DNA of 64,000 bases. Source: Gammaproteobacteria bacterium. GTDB lineage: Bacteria > Pseudomonadota > Gammaproteobacteria > Steroidobacterales > Steroidobacteraceae. The stretch covers positions 89,616-153,615 of the forward strand of contig PLET01000065.1 in NCBI GenBank assembly GCA_003137095.1. Reading direction: 5' to 3'. A model generated the notes under the pieces. The model was given only the letters and a program-made list of their open reading frames with translations. It was not told the origin of the DNA and searched no databases. Both the position numbers and the translations under genes were made by a program. Below, one piece after another: positions 45,135 through 54,658 of the stretch. Within the stretch, counting starts at the first letter, position 1. Each line of letters starts with the position of its first letter.

Positions 45135-46199
45135 TCAGTCGAAACTACGCAGCGCCAGGCCGCACGCCGTCAGCAACGCCGTGGCGTCACGCCCCACGGC
45201 CTGGGCCTTGGCCTTCGAGGAGATCTTCATGTTGCCGAGGGGATCTCCCCGGTCGGCCGGCACACCCACGCGGCTCGAGATCACGTCCGCCACGCCCGGT
45301 ATGTTGGCGCAGCCGCCGCAGACCAGGATCTGATCCGGCTGGGAACGCCCGCTGCCGGAGGCCAGGTAGAACTGCAGCGATCGGCTGACCTGCTGGGTCA
45401 TGTCGTCGATGAACGGATCGAGCACTTCCGGCTGATAATTGCTCGGCAGACCGCCTTCCTTCTTGGCACGGCCGGCCTCCTCCATGGACAGTCCATAGGT
45501 GCGCATGATCTCTTCGGTCAACTGCTGGCCGCCGAAGGCAAAATCGCGGGTGTAAACCACCTTCAGATCGCGCAGCACGCTGAAGGTGGTGCTGCTGGCG
45601 CCGAAGTCGACCACCGCAATGGTGCGGTCCAGGCCGCCGTCGGGCATCTGATGGCGCATCAAGGCACAGGCGTTCTCGAGCGCGAAGGCCTCCACATCGA
45701 CGATCTGCGCGGTCAGGCCGGAGGCCTGCACCGCCGCCTGGCGCTGCTCGACGTTCTCGGTGCGGGTCGCTACCAGCAGAACATCGAGCATTTCCGGATC
45801 CTTCTCCGAGGGGCCCACCACTTGATAGTCGTAGCTGACCTCCTCCATCGGAAAGGGAATGTATTGGTCGGCTTGCATCTCGACCTGGCCCTCGAGCTCG
45901 TTCTCACCGAGATTCTTGGGCATCTGAATGACCTTGGTGATCGCCGCGTCACCGCTGATGGCGATCGCCGCCAGCCGGCTCTTGGCGCCGGAACGCTTGA
46001 CCGCGCGCCGGATGGCTTCGCCGACCGCTTCGGCGTCGACGATGGCCTTTTCATTGATGGCATTGTGCGGAGTCGGTTCCGCGGCATAGGATTCAACGCG
46101 ATATTGGCCACCGGACATCGTCAGCTCGATGAGCTTTACCGATGAAGTGGTTATGTCAAGTCCCAGCAGCGGACGATATCTTCTACTGAACGTCCACAC
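45135..46199 (-). CDS. pilM: Type IV pilus assembly ATPase-like protein PilM
   Basis: A 354-residue cytoplasmic actin-like protein that binds the PilN tail. The start is GTG at 46199 with AGGA 8 bases upstream. Motifs: LLGLDITTSSVKLIEL (phosphate 1), AVVDFGASSTTFSVL (phosphate 2) and ILVCGGCANIPGVADVI (adenosine region). It is the first gene of the pil-aro-dgt-hemE run; a class I c-di-GMP riboswitch sits in its 5' leader about 250 bases upstream. Confidence 0.95.
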   Translation of the reverse strand: MWTFSRRYRPLLGLDITTSSVKLIELTMSGGQYRVESYAAEPTPHNAINEKAIVDAEAVGEAIRRAVKRSGAKSRLAAIAISGDAAITKVIQMPKNLGENELEGQVEMQADQYIPFPMEEVSYDYQVVGPSEKDPEMLDVLLVATRTENVEQRQAAVQASGLTAQIVDVEAFALENACALMRHQMPDGGLDRTIAVVDFGASSTTFSVLRDLKVVYTRDFAFGGQQLTEEIMRTYGLSMEEAGRAKKEGGLPSNYQPEVLDPFIDDMTQQVSRSLQFYLASGSGRSQPDQILVCGGCANIPGVADVISSRVGVPADRGDPLGNMKISSKAKAQAVGRDATALLTACGLALRSFD

Positions 46200-46589
46200 A
46201 ATTTTTTCCTTTTTCGCTCAGTACCTTGGAGGCTCTTAACTGGTGCACGAGACTAACGATGCCTGACAAACTTAGCAAGAAACTGTTAAATAGAGCGTGA
46301 CCCCACTCACGGTAATTGTCGCCGGGGAGGGTCGGGCAACGCACAAAAGGGGGTCTACGCGTATATCGTAGCCATGTCGAGTAAGGCGTCGGCCGTCGAA
46401 TCATTCAGACCTCATCCATTTGCGCGCGCCGTGAGACGACGTCATCGTGGTCTGGCAACCCCGCTGTCCTAGGCTTCGAACCCGTAGACCGGTGGCTTTG
46501 CGTCCTCATCTTTCGATGAGTATGCCCATGTAACCAGCGGTAATATGCATGCCCAATTGTGCCGGTGCAATAAGTTAGAACGGTTTTCT
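46200..46589. promoter_or_regulatory. pilM/mrcA divergent intergenic region
   Basis: About 390 bases separate the divergent pilM and mrcA starts. The part next to mrcA (46450-46540) is a c-di-GMP riboswitch on the minus strand. The 250 bases between the riboswitch and pilM form the rest of the leader; they contain no credible gene and I could not define a terminator or anti-terminator by eye. The pilM promoter must lie upstream of about 46540, next to or inside the 5' end of mrcA. Confidence 0.6.
46450..46540 (-). ncRNA. Class I cyclic-di-GMP riboswitch (GEMM-I) in the pilM leader
   Basis: Read on the minus strand, the element shows the GEMM-I order: P1 CTGG (46534-46537) pairs with CCAG (46452-46455); P2 is a perfect hairpin CTCATC-GAAA-GATGAG (46505-46520) with the GAAA tetraloop that docks in this class; it runs directly into the invariant GGACGCAAAGCC (46494-46505); a P3 arm follows (46463-46492); and the conserved GGGGTTGCC (46454-46462) closes it. 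These blocks match the Vibrio cholerae Vc2 aptamer in wording and spacing. The first gene downstream is pilM. Confidence 0.9.
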
Positions 46590-49038
46590 GTGGCCAAACG
46601 TTACCTAGTTCTCATCTCGCGCATTTGCACGGTGCTGATCGGCTTGATCGCACTGTTCGCCTTCGCCAATGTCTGCGCATACGCCTACCTGAAGCCGGCG
46701 CTGCCGGACGTCGACACTCTGCGCGACGTGCAGCTGCAGGTGCCGCTGCGCATCTACACGCGCGACGGCAAGCTGATCCAATCCATCGGCGAGCAGCGCC
46801 GCATCCCGGTGAGCTACGATCAGCTGCCCAAGATGCTGATCCAGGCATTCCTCGCCACCGAAGACGACCGCTTCTTCCGGCATCACGGCGTCGACTGGCA
46901 GGGCATTCTTCGCGCCGCGGTGGCCAATATGAAGGCCGGGGGCATCCGCCAGGGCGGCAAGCACCATCACCATGCAGGTGGCGCGCGGCGTGTTCCTCAC
47001 GCCGCGCCGCGATATGAAGCGCAAGATGAGCGAAATCTACATCTCGCTGCTGATGGAGTCGGAATTCTCCAAGGAGGAAATTTTCTCGCTGTATGCCAAC
47101 AAGACCTTTCTGGGCCAGCGCGCGTACGGGGTGGGTGCGGCCGCCGAAGTGTATTTCGGCAAGACCATCGATCAGTTGAGCATTGCCGAAATGGCGACGA
47201 TTGCCGGCATTCCGAAGGCTCCCACGACGCAAAATCCGGTCGCCAGCGCCGACGGCGCCAGAAACCGCCGCTCCTACGTGCTGCGCAGGATGCTCGAGTT
47301 GGGCTTCATCACCCAGGCCGAGCATGATGCGGCGAACTCGAGCCCGATGGAGTCGCGCCTGCACGGGCCTTCGGTGGAGGTCGATGCGCCATACGTGGCC
47401 GAGATGGTGCGCGCCGACATGCAGGCGAGGTACGGTGACGATGTGTATACCGCGGGCTACAAGGTGTACACCACCATCGATTCGCGGCTGCAGCTGGCGG
47501 CCACCATTGCCCTGCGAACCGGACTTCTGGAATACGACCGCCGCCACGGCTACCGCGGCCCCACCGCCAAGGTGGAACTGCCGAAGGCGGCCGGCAGCGA
47601 GGATTGGGACGCGGAACTCGAGGAATTTCCGGTCATCGGCGGCCTGCGCCCGGCCATCGTCGACCGGGTCGAGGGTAGGAGCGCCCGCATCGTCGTCAAG
47701 GACCTCGGGCCTGTGACGCTACCCTGGGAAAAGCTGTCCTGGGCGCGTCGCGAGCTGCCGGACGAAAAGGTCGACCGTTCCCCCACCCAGGCGTCGGACA
47801 TCATGAGCCGCGGCGACGTGATCTACACGGCCGGCAACACGGCGGAGTCCCTGCAGTTCGTGCAGGTGCCGGAAGCGCAGAGCGCCATCGTCTCGGTGGA
47901 TCCGAAGGACGGCGCGGTGGTCGCGCTGGTCGGCGGCTTCGACTTCTTCCAAAGCAAGTTCAACCGCGTCACCCAGGCGCGGCGCCAGCCGGGCTCGGCC
48001 TTCAAGCCGTTCATATACTCGGCCGCTTTCGACAAGGGCTTCACGCCCGCGAGCGTGGTGCTCGACGCGCCCGTGGTGCTCGACCAGCCGGACACCGAAC
48101 AGGTCTGGCGGCCCGGCAACAGCACCAATAAATTCTATGGGCCCACCCGCCTGCGCGAGGCCCTGGTGCGCTCGCGCAACCTGGTGTCCGTGCGGCTGAT
48201 GCGCGAGATCGGCGGCGCATACACCTGGAATTACGTCACCCGCTTCGGCTTCGACAAGTCGCAGCTGCCCGATGACCTGACCCTCGCCCTCGGCACCGCC
48301 GAGTTGAGTCCGCTGCAGATGGCCACCGGTTATGCGACGTTCGCCAACGGCGGTTTTCGCGTGAGTTCCTACTACGTCGACCGCATCGAGGATTCCGCCG
48401 GCAAGGTGCTGTTTCAGGACCGGCCGGCGCTGGCCTGCTTCGATTGCAGCCGCGACCCCGATGCGGCCGAGCCCGCGCCGCCGCGCGCGCGTCCGCATTT
48501 GGACACCGGCGAGCCCGACGGCAAATCGATTATACCGGCGAAGGACCTCGCGCCGCAGGTCATCCGGCCGCAGGTGGCCTATCTTCTGGCCGACATGATG
48601 GCCGACGTCATCAAGCGCGGCACCGGCACCCGCGCGCGGGCGCTCAATCGCGACGACGTGGCCGGTAAGACCGGCACCACCAATGATCATCATGATGCCT
48701 GGTTCGCCGGTTTCAACGGCGATCTGGTGGCCATCGTGTGGGTGGGATTCGACCAGGACCGCTCCCTCGGCGACGGCGAGGAAGGCGGCCGGGTGGCGGT
48801 GCCCCCCTGGACGTATTTCATGCATGCGGCTCTGGCCGGGTCGCCGAGACGATCGGTGCCGGTGCCGGATGGTTTGGTCACGGTGCGCATCGCACCCGAC
48901 ACCGGTCTTCTGGCGAGCGCCGACAATCCGAACGGCATCATGGAGAAATTCATCGAAGGCAACCTGCCCAAGGCGGAGGTCTATGAAGGGCAGAGCAATG
49001 CCAATCCCCTGACGGTCGGCGACAAGCCGCTGTTCTAA
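46590..49038 (+). pseudogene. mrcA: Penicillin-binding protein 1A (mrcA/ponA), split by a one-base insertion
   Basis: Bifunctional peptidoglycan synthase in two frames. The first frame (from GTG 46590, or ATG 46545) has the membrane anchor and the GT51 motif ATEDDRFFRHHGVDW up to GGIRQGG. One extra A in 46959-46960 then turns the expected GGSTITMQVAR into a His-rich misreading; frame is regained at TMQVARGVFL and runs to 49038 with transpeptidase motifs QPGSAFKPF (SxxK), VRSRNLVS (SxN) and AGKTGTT (KTG). Removing one base gives about 815 residues, the usual PBP1a length. All else is intact, so sequence error or a very recent mutation is likely. It is divergent from pilM, the usual arrangement. 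Confidence 0.88.
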
Positions 49039-49043
49039 ACGCC

Positions 49044-49658
49044 ATGGCAAAGAAATTTTCCCAGCGCGCGGAAGATCTTCGCCGCGCCCTCGCCCAGGAG
49101 GCCGCAAGGATCATGGCGGAGCACGGCATCGAGGATTTCCTCCAGGCCAAGCGCAAGGCCGCCGACCGCCTCGGCGTCAATGATGTGGCCGTGCTGCCGA
49201 AGAACGTCGAAATCGAGGCGGCGCTGCGCGCGCACCAGCGGCTGTTCGGACGCGATTCACACGTGCACAGCCTCAAGGAGCAGCGCCGCATCGCCCTCGA
49301 CGCCATGCGCCTGCTCGAGGAATTCCAGCCGCGGCTGGTGGGATCGGTGTTGACCGGCACGGCGACCGACCATAGCGACATCAACCTGCACCTGTTTGCG
49401 GACCGCCCCGAAACCGTCGCCATCCACCTGATGGAGATCGGCGTGCCGCACGAATTCTACGAACGCCGCGTGAAAATGGACGCCGAACGCAGCCTCACCT
49501 TTCCCGCGCTGCGATTCGGGGCGGGCGGGCGCATGGTTGATGCCACCGTGTTTCCGATCGACGGCATCCGTCAATCGCCCTATTCGCCGGTCGACGGCCG
49601 GCCCATGCGCCGGGCCGATGCGCGCGAGGTTTCAGAGCTGGTGGCCGGCACGGGCTAG
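49044..49658 (+). CDS. Nucleotidyltransferase-like protein of unknown function
   Basis: A 204-residue cytoplasmic protein. The N-terminal half is helical (RAEDLRRALAQEAARIMAEHG); the centre has a nucleotidyltransferase-type signature, LVGSVLTGTATDHSDINLHLF, with the SDIN replacing the usual metal-binding SDID, so one catalytic Asp may be changed. It begins 5 bases after mrcA and is probably co-transcribed. Such proteins recur beside ponA in related bacteria. The substrate is unknown. Confidence 0.72.
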   Translation: MAKKFSQRAEDLRRALAQEAARIMAEHGIEDFLQAKRKAADRLGVNDVAVLPKNVEIEAALRAHQRLFGRDSHVHSLKEQRRIALDAMRLLEEFQPRLVGSVLTGTATDHSDINLHLFADRPETVAIHLMEIGVPHEFYERRVKMDAERSLTFPALRFGAGGRMVDATVFPIDGIRQSPYSPVDGRPMRRADAREVSELVAGTG

Positions 49659-49673
49659 GCTGGCCGACAGCGG

Positions 49674-51224
49674 CTATGGCTGGCGCGGCTTGGCCGACGG
49701 CTTCGCCTGCCACACCTCCAGCGTGTCGGGCGAACCCTGTGCGCGCACGCCGTTGTCGGTGAGTATCTCCTCGGTGGCCGCCACCATGTCCTTGCGCGGA
49801 AACACCAGCGCTTCGCCGCCGTGCTGATCGAATTCGAAGGTCACGAACGGATCTTCGAGATCGCGCAGCAGCGCAACCAGGTGACGGAGACTGCGTACGC
49901 GCGCGCCGTTGACCGAATAGACCACCGCGCCGGCGGGACTCGAATACCCCTGCGCGAGCTTGTGCGGAAAGAAGGGTGACGGCACCACCACCAACTCCTC
50001 GGTGTCGCCGTCAGGCGCATCGAGTCCGCGCGTTATCAGCGGGTTCTTGACCAGGCTCAGACCACGCATGGCAGCGGGGTTGGCATAGAAGTGCGACACC
50101 AACTGCCATGACGCCCTGGAGAACACCATGGGCCCGTAGATGAAATACGACGGGTAGTCGCCGTTCAGATCGGTGATCAGCGTCGGCCAGTGCGCGGATA
50201 CCGGCAGCCGGATCTGACTGACCGCGCCCGCACGCACGATGGTGAGCGGAACCGTGCCGTTGGCGGCCACCTTCTGGATCAGGTACTGGAAACGAACCCG
50301 CAGATCCTTGCCCAGCCTGATCATCCCCTGATTGTCGATCGGCGTGTCCGCGATGTGGGTGATGACGTCCCATTCCCTCAGCGGATTGGCGTCGGTGCTC
50401 TTGTACGGCTGGTGGACGACCATACCCTCGACGGATTTGTCGAGACCGATGAAGCGGCGCAACGCGGGGTTTTCCAAGGTCTGCAGTTCGTCGTTCATGG
50501 CGGGCTTGCCGTCGTAGTGCCCGTCGGTGATGTCCTTGAGGAACAGATCGACTTCCTCGTTTGGAATGATGTAGCCGATGTTCTGGGTGTCTCCGCCCAG
50601 CTTGCTGAATGCCAATCCGATCATCTTATCGCCGGCAACGGCGGGTCCGCCGCTGTTGCCGGGATTTATCGCCGCGTCGATCTGCACGCGCAGTCCGGAG
50701 GTCAGGAAATTGTAGGGGACGAACTCGATGCGCGACACGATTCCCTTGGTGATCGACAGGGAAGAGCCGCCGGTGGGATAGCCGTAGGCGAGCACCGCGT
50801 CCTTGATCTGCGGCAGCTTGCTCGCACGCGCCACCGCCGGATGCGTGTCGAAGAACGACTCGTCGTCGAGCTTCAAGACCGCCAGATCAATGCCGGGCGC
50901 CACGGCCACCACGGTGGCCGCCACCTTGTCGCCCGCCTCGTTAGCCTGCACCTGCACCTGGCTGGCGTAGAGCACGACGTGGGCATTGGTCAGGATGCGC
51001 TTCCCCTCGATGACCACACCCGAAGCCGTCACGTCGCTCGGCGCCTCCTTGGTCCAGGGCTTGAACGGATCCGGATAGCGTAAGGTCGCAAACACCTTCA
51101 CCACCGAATTCTCGACCGTAGCCTGCGCGTGCACGGCGCCGGACGGCATCAGGCACGAACACAGCACTGCCAAAGCCGCCACCGCAGCCACCGCCGCCGA
51201 TTCCGTCGATGGTGCGCGACGCAT
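49674..51224 (-). CDS. DegP/HtrA-like trypsin-type serine protease, exported
   Basis: A 516-residue exported protease. The signal peptide ends VHAQ (about 34). The catalytic triad is visible: His82 in LTNAHVV, Asp113 in GIDLAVLKLD and Ser191 in NPGNSGGPAV. A long C-terminal part (about 250-516) contains PDZ-like segments (EWDVITHIADTPIDNQ; GAVVYSVNGARVRSL). ATG 51224 begins 8 bases after the PQQ-gene stop, so it ends the gltA-PQQ-protease run. It resembles plant/bacterial Deg proteins with extended PDZ regions and is probably periplasmic quality control. Confidence 0.83.
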   Translation of the reverse strand: MRRAPSTESAAVAAVAALAVLCSCLMPSGAVHAQATVENSVVKVFATLRYPDPFKPWTKEAPSDVTASGVVIEGKRILTNAHVVLYASQVQVQANEAGDKVAATVVAVAPGIDLAVLKLDDESFFDTHPAVARASKLPQIKDAVLAYGYPTGGSSLSITKGIVSRIEFVPYNFLTSGLRVQIDAAINPGNSGGPAVAGDKMIGLAFSKLGGDTQNIGYIIPNEEVDLFLKDITDGHYDGKPAMNDELQTLENPALRRFIGLDKSVEGMVVHQPYKSTDANPLREWDVITHIADTPIDNQGMIRLGKDLRVRFQYLIQKVAANGTVPLTIVRAGAVSQIRLPVSAHWPTLITDLNGDYPSYFIYGPMVFSRASWQLVSHFYANPAAMRGLSLVKNPLITRGLDAPDGDTEELVVVPSPFFPHKLAQGYSSPAGAVVYSVNGARVRSLRHLVALLRDLEDPFVTFEFDQHGGEALVFPRKDMVAATEEILTDNGVRAQGSPDTLEVWQAKPSAKPRQP

Positions 51225-51231
51225 GCGTGCG

Positions 51232-53175
51232 CTACTTCGCAACCGCAAAAGCCAGCAACACGTTACCCGGTTGCCCGATCAGCCTTCCGTAACCGGAGTT
51301 GACGTACACCATGCCGTCGACGATGGTCGCGCCGCCGTGGTCCAAGGTGCCGCCGCTGGCCTTGACGCCATTGACGGTGGTGAAGTCCTTGGCCGTGTCG
51401 AAGTCCCAGACGATCTTGCCGTCGATGGTCGAATAGGCGCGCAAATGCCCGTCCATCGCCCCCGAGAAGGCGATGCCGGGCATGACCGACACCGCCTGGC
51501 GCTGTCCTATGTAGCAATTGCGCTCACCCCAGGCACAGGCCACCACCGGGGTGGGCGTGTACCAGCGTTTCGCACCGGTGGCCATGTCGAGCGCATCCAG
51601 GCCGACCGGACCCGGTCCGCCGGCATTCGCCGGCAGGTCACTGATGGCGACATACACGTTGTGATGGTCCGCGGCCGGCCCCCAGCCGACGCCGCCGATC
51701 GGCACGCCGCTACCGACGCGGGACTGCCACAGGAGCGCGCCGGCGTTGTCCGGATCCAGACCATACACATATCCGGATTTCTGGCCGGCGAGAATGATCT
51801 GTTTGCCGCTGGCGAGTCTGCGCAGAATGGGCGAAGCGCCGAAATCGAAGTCCGGTCCCACTTTGACCGGGCAATTGCCCACGCCCTGGCCCACGCAATG
51901 CCTGCCCTTCGGGCATTCATCCGGCGTCGCGGCGCAGCCGACGATCCAATTGTCGGTTGGCGTGACCTGCTTGACCCATCGAACCGTGCCGTTGGCGAGG
52001 TCCAGCGCAACGATGGCGTCCGACATCGGCGCATCGATGCTGGTGTAGGAGTTTCCGGTGCCCACGTACAGCAGACCACGCTTCGCGTCCACGGTGGGCG
52101 CCGACCATATCGCCACGCCCGCCGGACCGATCTGCTCGACCCCGGCCTCTGTGGTACGGTAGGGCTTGGGTTTGTCGGCCACCATGTAGGTCTTCCAGAC
52201 GACTTCGCCGGTGACGATGTCGAGTGCGACCACGCTGCCGCGGAAGGTGCAGCAGGGGTATTTCGGATTCGCGGCGGCGGGCTCCTCGACCGAGGACACC
52301 GGCACGTAGAGCAGACTCTTGTAGAGGATCGGCGATCCGGTGATGCGGGCGAGCGGGTGGGTGTCCGCCTGGACTTTCCACAGCAACGCACCCTTCTGCG
52401 CATCCAGTGCATAAACCGCGCCGGCGTCATCGCCGAAGAACACGGCGCTCGGCGGTTTCAGCGTCTCGATGTGGGCGTTTTTGGTCCGCGACCGCTTCGG
52501 CCGGTAGGGTTTCTTGGGCGGCGACAGCTCGCCCACCGAAATGGCGGTGCGCGTGCTCGCGGCGGCGTCGAACGTCCAATAGGTGCAGCCCGTGGATGCG
52601 TCGAGGGAATACACGCGGCCGGCCATGCTGGTCACGAACAATCGGCCATCGACCACGGTGGGCTGCCCGTAAGTGACCGGACTGCGGTAGCCGAAGGCCC
52701 ACTTGACCGTGAGTTTGGGCACGTCGGCGGCCCGCAGCGCCGGCTCGGGCTGATAGCGGGAATTGTCCAGGTCCCGGCCCCAACCGTTCCACTGCGCCGT
52801 GCCGACGGCCACGGGTCCGGCTGGATTGGGACACAGATTCGACTCTGCGGGCCGTCCGCCGAGTCCGGGTTGCCGCCCGGTGAGGAAGGTGGCCAGATTT
52901 GTGATCTCGAGGCCGCTCAATCCCGCCGCCTGCGTTTTCATGATCCCCAGGCTCAACGCCTGCACCACATCTTCCGGGGAGCGCTTGGACAGCTCATCAC
53001 GGGTTGGCACCCGCTCCAGACCCTTGTCGTGGCAAATTCCACAGCGGGCGGCGAACAGCCGCGACTCCGGCGAATCATCGTTGGCCGGCGCGGCGCGCGC
53101 CACGCCCCCCAACAGCAGCGCGGCAGATGCAACTGCCCCGATCCACATGCCCGCTCGCCCGTCGCTGATGGACAT
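51232..53175 (-). CDS. PQQ-dependent quinohaemoprotein dehydrogenase (polyvinyl-alcohol-dehydrogenase-like)
   Basis: A 647-residue periplasmic enzyme. Signal peptide (about 1-29), then an N-terminal cytochrome c domain with CGICH (45-49), then an eight-bladed PQQ-type propeller (about 110-647) with repeats such as GQPTVVDGRLFVTSMAGRVY and GALLWKVQADT. Cytochrome-first order matches polyvinyl alcohol dehydrogenase rather than the cytochrome-last alcohol dehydrogenases. Adjacent Cys (YPCCTF) could be the vicinal disulphide of PQQ enzymes. The ATG overlaps the gltA stop by one base (TGATG). The alcohol substrate is unknown; no pqq synthesis genes are in this window. Confidence 0.85.
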   Translation of the reverse strand: MSISDGRAGMWIGAVASAALLLGGVARAAPANDDSPESRLFAARCGICHDKGLERVPTRDELSKRSPEDVVQALSLGIMKTQAAGLSGLEITNLATFLTGRQPGLGGRPAESNLCPNPAGPVAVGTAQWNGWGRDLDNSRYQPEPALRAADVPKLTVKWAFGYRSPVTYGQPTVVDGRLFVTSMAGRVYSLDASTGCTYWTFDAAASTRTAISVGELSPPKKPYRPKRSRTKNAHIETLKPPSAVFFGDDAGAVYALDAQKGALLWKVQADTHPLARITGSPILYKSLLYVPVSSVEEPAAANPKYPCCTFRGSVVALDIVTGEVVWKTYMVADKPKPYRTTEAGVEQIGPAGVAIWSAPTVDAKRGLLYVGTGNSYTSIDAPMSDAIVALDLANGTVRWVKQVTPTDNWIVGCAATPDECPKGRHCVGQGVGNCPVKVGPDFDFGASPILRRLASGKQIILAGQKSGYVYGLDPDNAGALLWQSRVGSGVPIGGVGWGPAADHHNVYVAISDLPANAGGPGPVGLDALDMATGAKRWYTPTPVVACAWGERNCYIGQRQAVSVMPGIAFSGAMDGHLRAYSTIDGKIVWDFDTAKDFTTVNGVKASGGTLDHGGATIVDGMVYVNSGYGRLIGQPGNVLLAFAVAK

Positions 53176-54467
53176 CAGCGCTTTTCGATGACGAGGTAGT
53201 CGCGGCGCTTCGGGCCGGTGTAGAGCTGGCGCGGCCTGCCGATCTTCATCTGCGGATCCGACACCATCTCCTGCCAATGGGCGACCCAGCCGGCGGTGCG
53301 CGCGATGGCGAACATCACCGTGAACATGGATCGGGGAATCCCGAGTGCACTGTAGATGATGCCGGAATAGAAGTCGACGTTCGGATAGAGCTTGCGCGAC
53401 ACGAAGTAGTCGTCCTTCAGCGCGATTTCCTCCAGCCGCAGCGACAATTCGAACAGCGGATTGTCCGTCTTGCCGAGCTTTTCCAGTACGCGGTAGCACA
53501 TGCCGCGGATGATCTTGGCGCGCGGATCGAAATTCTTGTATACGCGGTGGCCGAACCCCATGAGGCGCACGCTGTCGTTCTTGTCCTTGACGCGCGCCAG
53601 GAATTTGTCGATGTTCGCCACGGTACCGATGCTGTCGAGCATGTCCAGCACGGCCTCATTGGCGCCGCCGTGCGCCGGGCCCCACAGGGCCGAAACGCCC
53701 GCGGAGATCGCCGCATACGGATTGGCGCCGGTGCTGCCGGCGAGCCGCACGGTGGAGGTGCTCGCATTTTGTTCGTGATCGGCATGCAGTATGAACAGCA
53801 GATCGAGCGCCTCGGCCGCCACCGGATCGATGGCATACGGCTCGCAGGGCACGGAGAACATCATGTTCAGCAGGTTCGCGCAATACCGCAGATCGTTGCG
53901 CGGGTAGACGCTCGGCTGGCCGAGCGAATGCTTGTAGGCCGCTGCGGCGATCGTCGGCAGCTTGGCGATGATCCGATGCGCGAATATCTCGCGATGGCGC
54001 GGATCGTAGATGTCGGTGGTGTCGTGATAGAAGGCCGCCATGGAGGCGACGATGGCCGAGACCATCGCCATCGGATGCGCATCGTGATGGAACCCCTGGT
54101 AGAAGCGCAGCAGCTGCTCGTTGACCATGGTGTGCCGGGTGATCGAATGCTGGAAGCTGTCGAGCTGTGCCTTCGTGGGCAGGCTGCCCGTGATCAAGAG
54201 GGTGGCCACTTCCAAAAAGCTCGATTTTTCCGCGAGCTGCTCCACCGGGTAGCCGCGGTACAACAGCACGCCCGCATCGCCGTCGATGTAGGTGATCTTG
54301 CTTTCGGTGCTGGCCGTCGCCATGAAGCCGGGATCGAACGTGAACACGCCCTGTTCCTTGACGAGCGCGGCGATATTGATCACGTCGGGACCGATGGTGC
54401 CCGAGATCGCGTCCATTTGAGTGGCTTTCGAGGTGGCGAGGTTTTTTAGCTCGTATTTCGTGCTCAT
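53175..54467 (-). CDS. gltA: Citrate synthase GltA (type II)
   Basis: A 430-residue cytoplasmic enzyme condensing acetyl-CoA and oxaloacetate. Catalytic residues are in [11 protein letters not shown] (His), [15 protein letters not shown] (His) and [10 protein letters not shown] (Asp). The N-terminal domain with [11 protein letters not shown] is typical of the hexameric, NADH-sensitive Gram-negative type. ATG 54467 has GGAA upstream. It is followed with one-base overlap by a PQQ dehydrogenase gene, an unusual partner. rpmE lies upstream on the same strand. Confidence 0.96.
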   Translation of the reverse strand: MSTKYELKNLATSKATQMDAISGTIGPDVINIAALVKEQGVFTFDPGFMATASTESKITYIDGDAGVLLYRGYPVEQLAEKSSFLEVATLLITGSLPTKAQLDSFQHSITRHTMVNEQLLRFYQGFHHDAHPMAMVSAIVASMAAFYHDTTDIYDPRHREIFAHRIIAKLPTIAAAAYKHSLGQPSVYPRNDLRYCANLLNMMFSVPCEPYAIDPVAAEALDLLFILHADHEQNASTSTVRLAGSTGANPYAAISAGVSALWGPAHGGANEAVLDMLDSIGTVANIDKFLARVKDKNDSVRLMGFGHRVYKNFDPRAKIIRGMCYRVLEKLGKTDNPLFELSLRLEEIALKDDYFVSRKLYPNVDFYSGIIYSALGIPRSMFTVMFAIARTAGWVAHWQEMVSDPQMKIGRPRQLYTGPKRRDYLVIEKR

Positions 54468-54658
54468 ACGCTTTTTTCCGACGGGTGTGGAGCCTTGTTC
54501 GTTGATCTGCGGCAGCCTTGCACGGCCGTAGACCGGAATCAAGCTTGAGAACCCGGGCTTGAGAAGGCGGGCTCCTTCCTCGAACTCGAGGCGGTCAACC
54601 CGCGCGCCACCATCCAAGGATCAGCCGGCGGGGTGTTCGCCGGCTGCCACCGGAAATT

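Noticed and set aside
46183-46404. Small minus-strand open frame upstream of pilM
   Set aside because: It lies inside the riboswitch leader, overlaps the pilM start and has no ribosome site or recognisable sequence.
46955-46978. His-rich stretch at the end of the first mrcA frame
   Set aside because: It is the misread GGSTITMQ motif after the extra A, not a metal-binding segment.
46940-46980. Programmed ribosomal frameshift in mrcA
   Set aside because: There is no slippery heptamer or obvious stimulatory structure, and PBP1a is not known to use recoding.
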